Source: Actinomycetota bacterium | GTDB taxonomy: Bacteria > Actinomycetota > Thermoleophilia > Gaiellales > Gaiellaceae | Reading direction: 5' to 3' | Length of the DNA stretch: 6,185 nucleotides | NCBI GenBank assembly: GCA_013813345.1 | Contig: JACCRW010000081.1 | Coordinates: forward strand, 1 to 6,185 | In this document: positions 5,166-6,185 of the stretch, in pieces | How the letters are laid out: each line of letters starts with the position of its first letter | Numbering within the stretch: the stretch's first letter is position 1 | Translations under genes and position numbers: made by a program | Notes under the pieces: generated by a model | Told to the model about the DNA's origin: nothing | Database searches by the model: none | What the model saw: the letters and a program-made list of their open reading frames with translations, nothing else

Positions 5166-5827
5166 TGTACACGATCGTCGCAGGCGGCGGCAAGGTCGGC
5201 GCGAATGTCGCTCGCTCGCTGCTCCGCATGGGGCACGAGGTGACGCTCGTCGAGCAGCGGCCGGCCCGATTCGAGCGCCTGCAGGAGGAGTTCGAGCACC
5301 AGGTGCTCCTCGGTGACGCGACGGAGCTCCACATCCTCGAGCTTGCCGGGATCGGCCGGCCGCCGCAGCTCGTGCTGGCCGCGACCGGCGACGATGAGGA
5401 CAACCTGATCATCTGCCAGCTCGCCCGCGAGGGCTACCGGGTGCCGAAGGTCGTCGCACGGGTGAACGATCCGCGCAACCAGGAGCACTTCGACCTGCTC
5501 GGGATCGCCCAGACCGTCTGCGCCACCTCCAACATCCTCGGCCTCGTCGAGCACGAGATCCCGGAGCACGGGATCGTCCATCTGCTCGAGCTGCGCAAGG
5601 AGAACCTCGAGATCGTCGAGCTCCAGATCGATCGCGACTCGCCGGCCGCGGGGAAGCGGCTCGCTGGACTCAGCTTGCCGGCGGGCGCGCGCCTGATCTC
5701 GGTGATGCGGAACGGCCGCTCGGAGCTCGCGGAGGACAGAACGGTGCTCCGCCCCGGCGACCAGGTGCTCGCAGTGCTCGAGCCCGGCAAGGAGGACGAG
5801 CTGAAGCGCGTTCTCCTCAGGAGCTAG
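5165..5827 (+). CDS. trkA: TrkA potassium uptake regulator, complete RCK N + C domains
   Basis: This is a 220-residue protein of the usual length for a single-unit TrkA/KtrA. Residues 1-120 form the NAD-binding RCK N-domain: MYTIVAGGGKVG with GGGKVG at 7-12, Glu30 at the end of strand 2, GDATELHILELAGI (50-63), and LAATGDDEDNLIICQLA (71-87). A linker helix with LGLVEHEIP (125-133) leads to the TrkA_C domain at about 137-220. That domain has VELQIDRDSPAAGKRLAGLS and the LRPGDQVLAVLEPG strand pair (195-208), which binds regulatory ligands in this family. It is expected to sit as an octameric ring under a TrkH-type channel, presumably the one encoded convergently next door. ATG 5165 uses the last base of the preceding stop (TGATG), which suggests reinitiation; no strong Shine-Dalgarno is present. 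Glu30, rather than Asp, is commonly seen with NAD-type binding. Confidence 0.93.
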   Translation: MYTIVAGGGKVGANVARSLLRMGHEVTLVEQRPARFERLQEEFEHQVLLGDATELHILELAGIGRPPQLVLAATGDDEDNLIICQLAREGYRVPKVVARVNDPRNQEHFDLLGIAQTVCATSNILGLVEHEIPEHGIVHLLELRKENLEIVELQIDRDSPAAGKRLAGLSLPAGARLISVMRNGRSELAEDRTVLRPGDQVLAVLEPGKEDELKRVLLRS

Positions 5828-6185
5828 ACGGTTCTCCAGTAATGGCGTGAGGCGAGGACGACGATCGGGATCACCTCGAGCCGCCCCAGCCACATCAGGG
5901 CGATCAGCACGAACGTCGAGAAGTCGCTGAACGGCTCGAACGAGCCGTACGGGCCCGCGATCCCGAAGCCGGGCCCGACGTTGCCGAGCGTCGTCGCCGC
6001 AGCGGCGACCGCATCCAGGACGCCGAGCTCGAGCCCGGTGCGTGCGGCGTCCACTGCGAGGAGCGCGGCGCCGACGACGAAGATCCCGATGTAGAGCAGG
6101 ATGAAGCTCATGACTGCGCGGAGCGTCCGCTCGTCGACGACGCGCCGGTTCAGCCGCACCGGCAGGACGACCTCCGGGTGCACGG
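5824..6185 (-). CDS. trkH: TrkH/KtrB-type potassium channel subunit, C-terminal part (5' end outside window)
   Basis: About 120 residues are visible on the minus strand, running off the right edge; the apparent GTG start at 6183-6181 is probably an internal Val (V-HPEVVLPVRLN matches the conserved A-V-HP-x-x-x-PVRL of TrkH). The segment is the fourth M1-P-M2 repeat of the channel. The M1 helix is FILLYIGIFVVGAALLAVDA, the pore loop holds TTLGNVGPGFG with the filter glycine, and the M2 helix is FVLIALMWLGRLEVIPIVVL with the typical LGRLE-x-x-P signature. The end reads ASRHYWRTV. The protein forms the potassium pore of Trk systems in the inner membrane, with TrkA as its cytosolic gate. It is convergent with the trkA pair, and the two stop codons overlap within CTAG (5824-5827), leaving no room for a terminator between them. 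Confidence 0.93.
   Translation of the reverse strand, partial: VHPEVVLPVRLNRRVVDERTLRAVMSFILLYIGIFVVGAALLAVDAARTGLELGVLDAVAAAATTLGNVGPGFGIAGPYGSFEPFSDFSTFVLIALMWLGRLEVIPIVVLASRHYWRTV

Noticed and set aside
5066..5893. Minus-strand frame of 275 codons opposite the second trkA
   Set aside because: It is a shadow of trkA in composition, and it overlaps the genuine trkH frame in a different phase.

Overview
This window is high-GC DNA with the codon habits of a GC-rich actinobacterium: Ile is almost always ATC, Leu CTC/CTG, Arg CGC/CGG. Tight 1-4 nt gene overlaps and weak or absent Shine-Dalgarno sequences are the rule. The gene content and style would fit the Thermoleophilia (Gaiellales/Solirubrobacterales) or a neighbouring deep actinobacterial lineage. 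That placement is an impression, because no rRNA or other marker is present.

Layout from left to right: (1) the C-terminal 172 residues of a beta-propeller protein of the LVIVD-repeat type, followed by a 12-bp perfect hairpin that probably ends its transcript. (2) A 632-residue APC-superfamily permease with a C-terminal UspA-like domain, beginning at a GTG that may be leaderless. (3) A 58-residue two-helix membrane protein overlapping it by 4 nt. (4) A 182-bp non-coding gap carrying a 4 x 12-bp tandem repeat. (5) A second, paralogous APC-UspA fusion of 634 residues. (6) A 139-residue NAD-binding TrkA protein made of the RCK N-domain only, overlapping the permease by 4 nt. (7) A complete 220-residue TrkA (RCK N + C), overlapping by 1 nt. 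(8) On the opposite strand, the C-terminal third or so of a TrkH/KtrB-type potassium channel subunit, whose stop codon shares a CTAG palindrome with the stop of the second trkA.

Reading the genes together: the TrkA pair and TrkH are the regulatory and pore parts of a Trk potassium uptake system. The two APC-UspA permeases sit directly upstream, the second translationally coupled to trkA. This placement suggests that they also serve ion or osmotic homeostasis, possibly as potassium or cation-coupled carriers in the manner of KimA (an APC transporter with a Usp-like cytosolic domain), rather than being ordinary amino acid permeases. That link is an inference from context and motif comparison; the substrate cannot be read from the sequence. 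The paralogues differ in the unwound part of TM1 and both have degenerate Usp nucleotide motifs, so they may have diverged in substrate or in sensing. No mobile element, CRISPR array, tRNA or rRNA gene was seen, and no gene-free stretch exceeds 182 bp.
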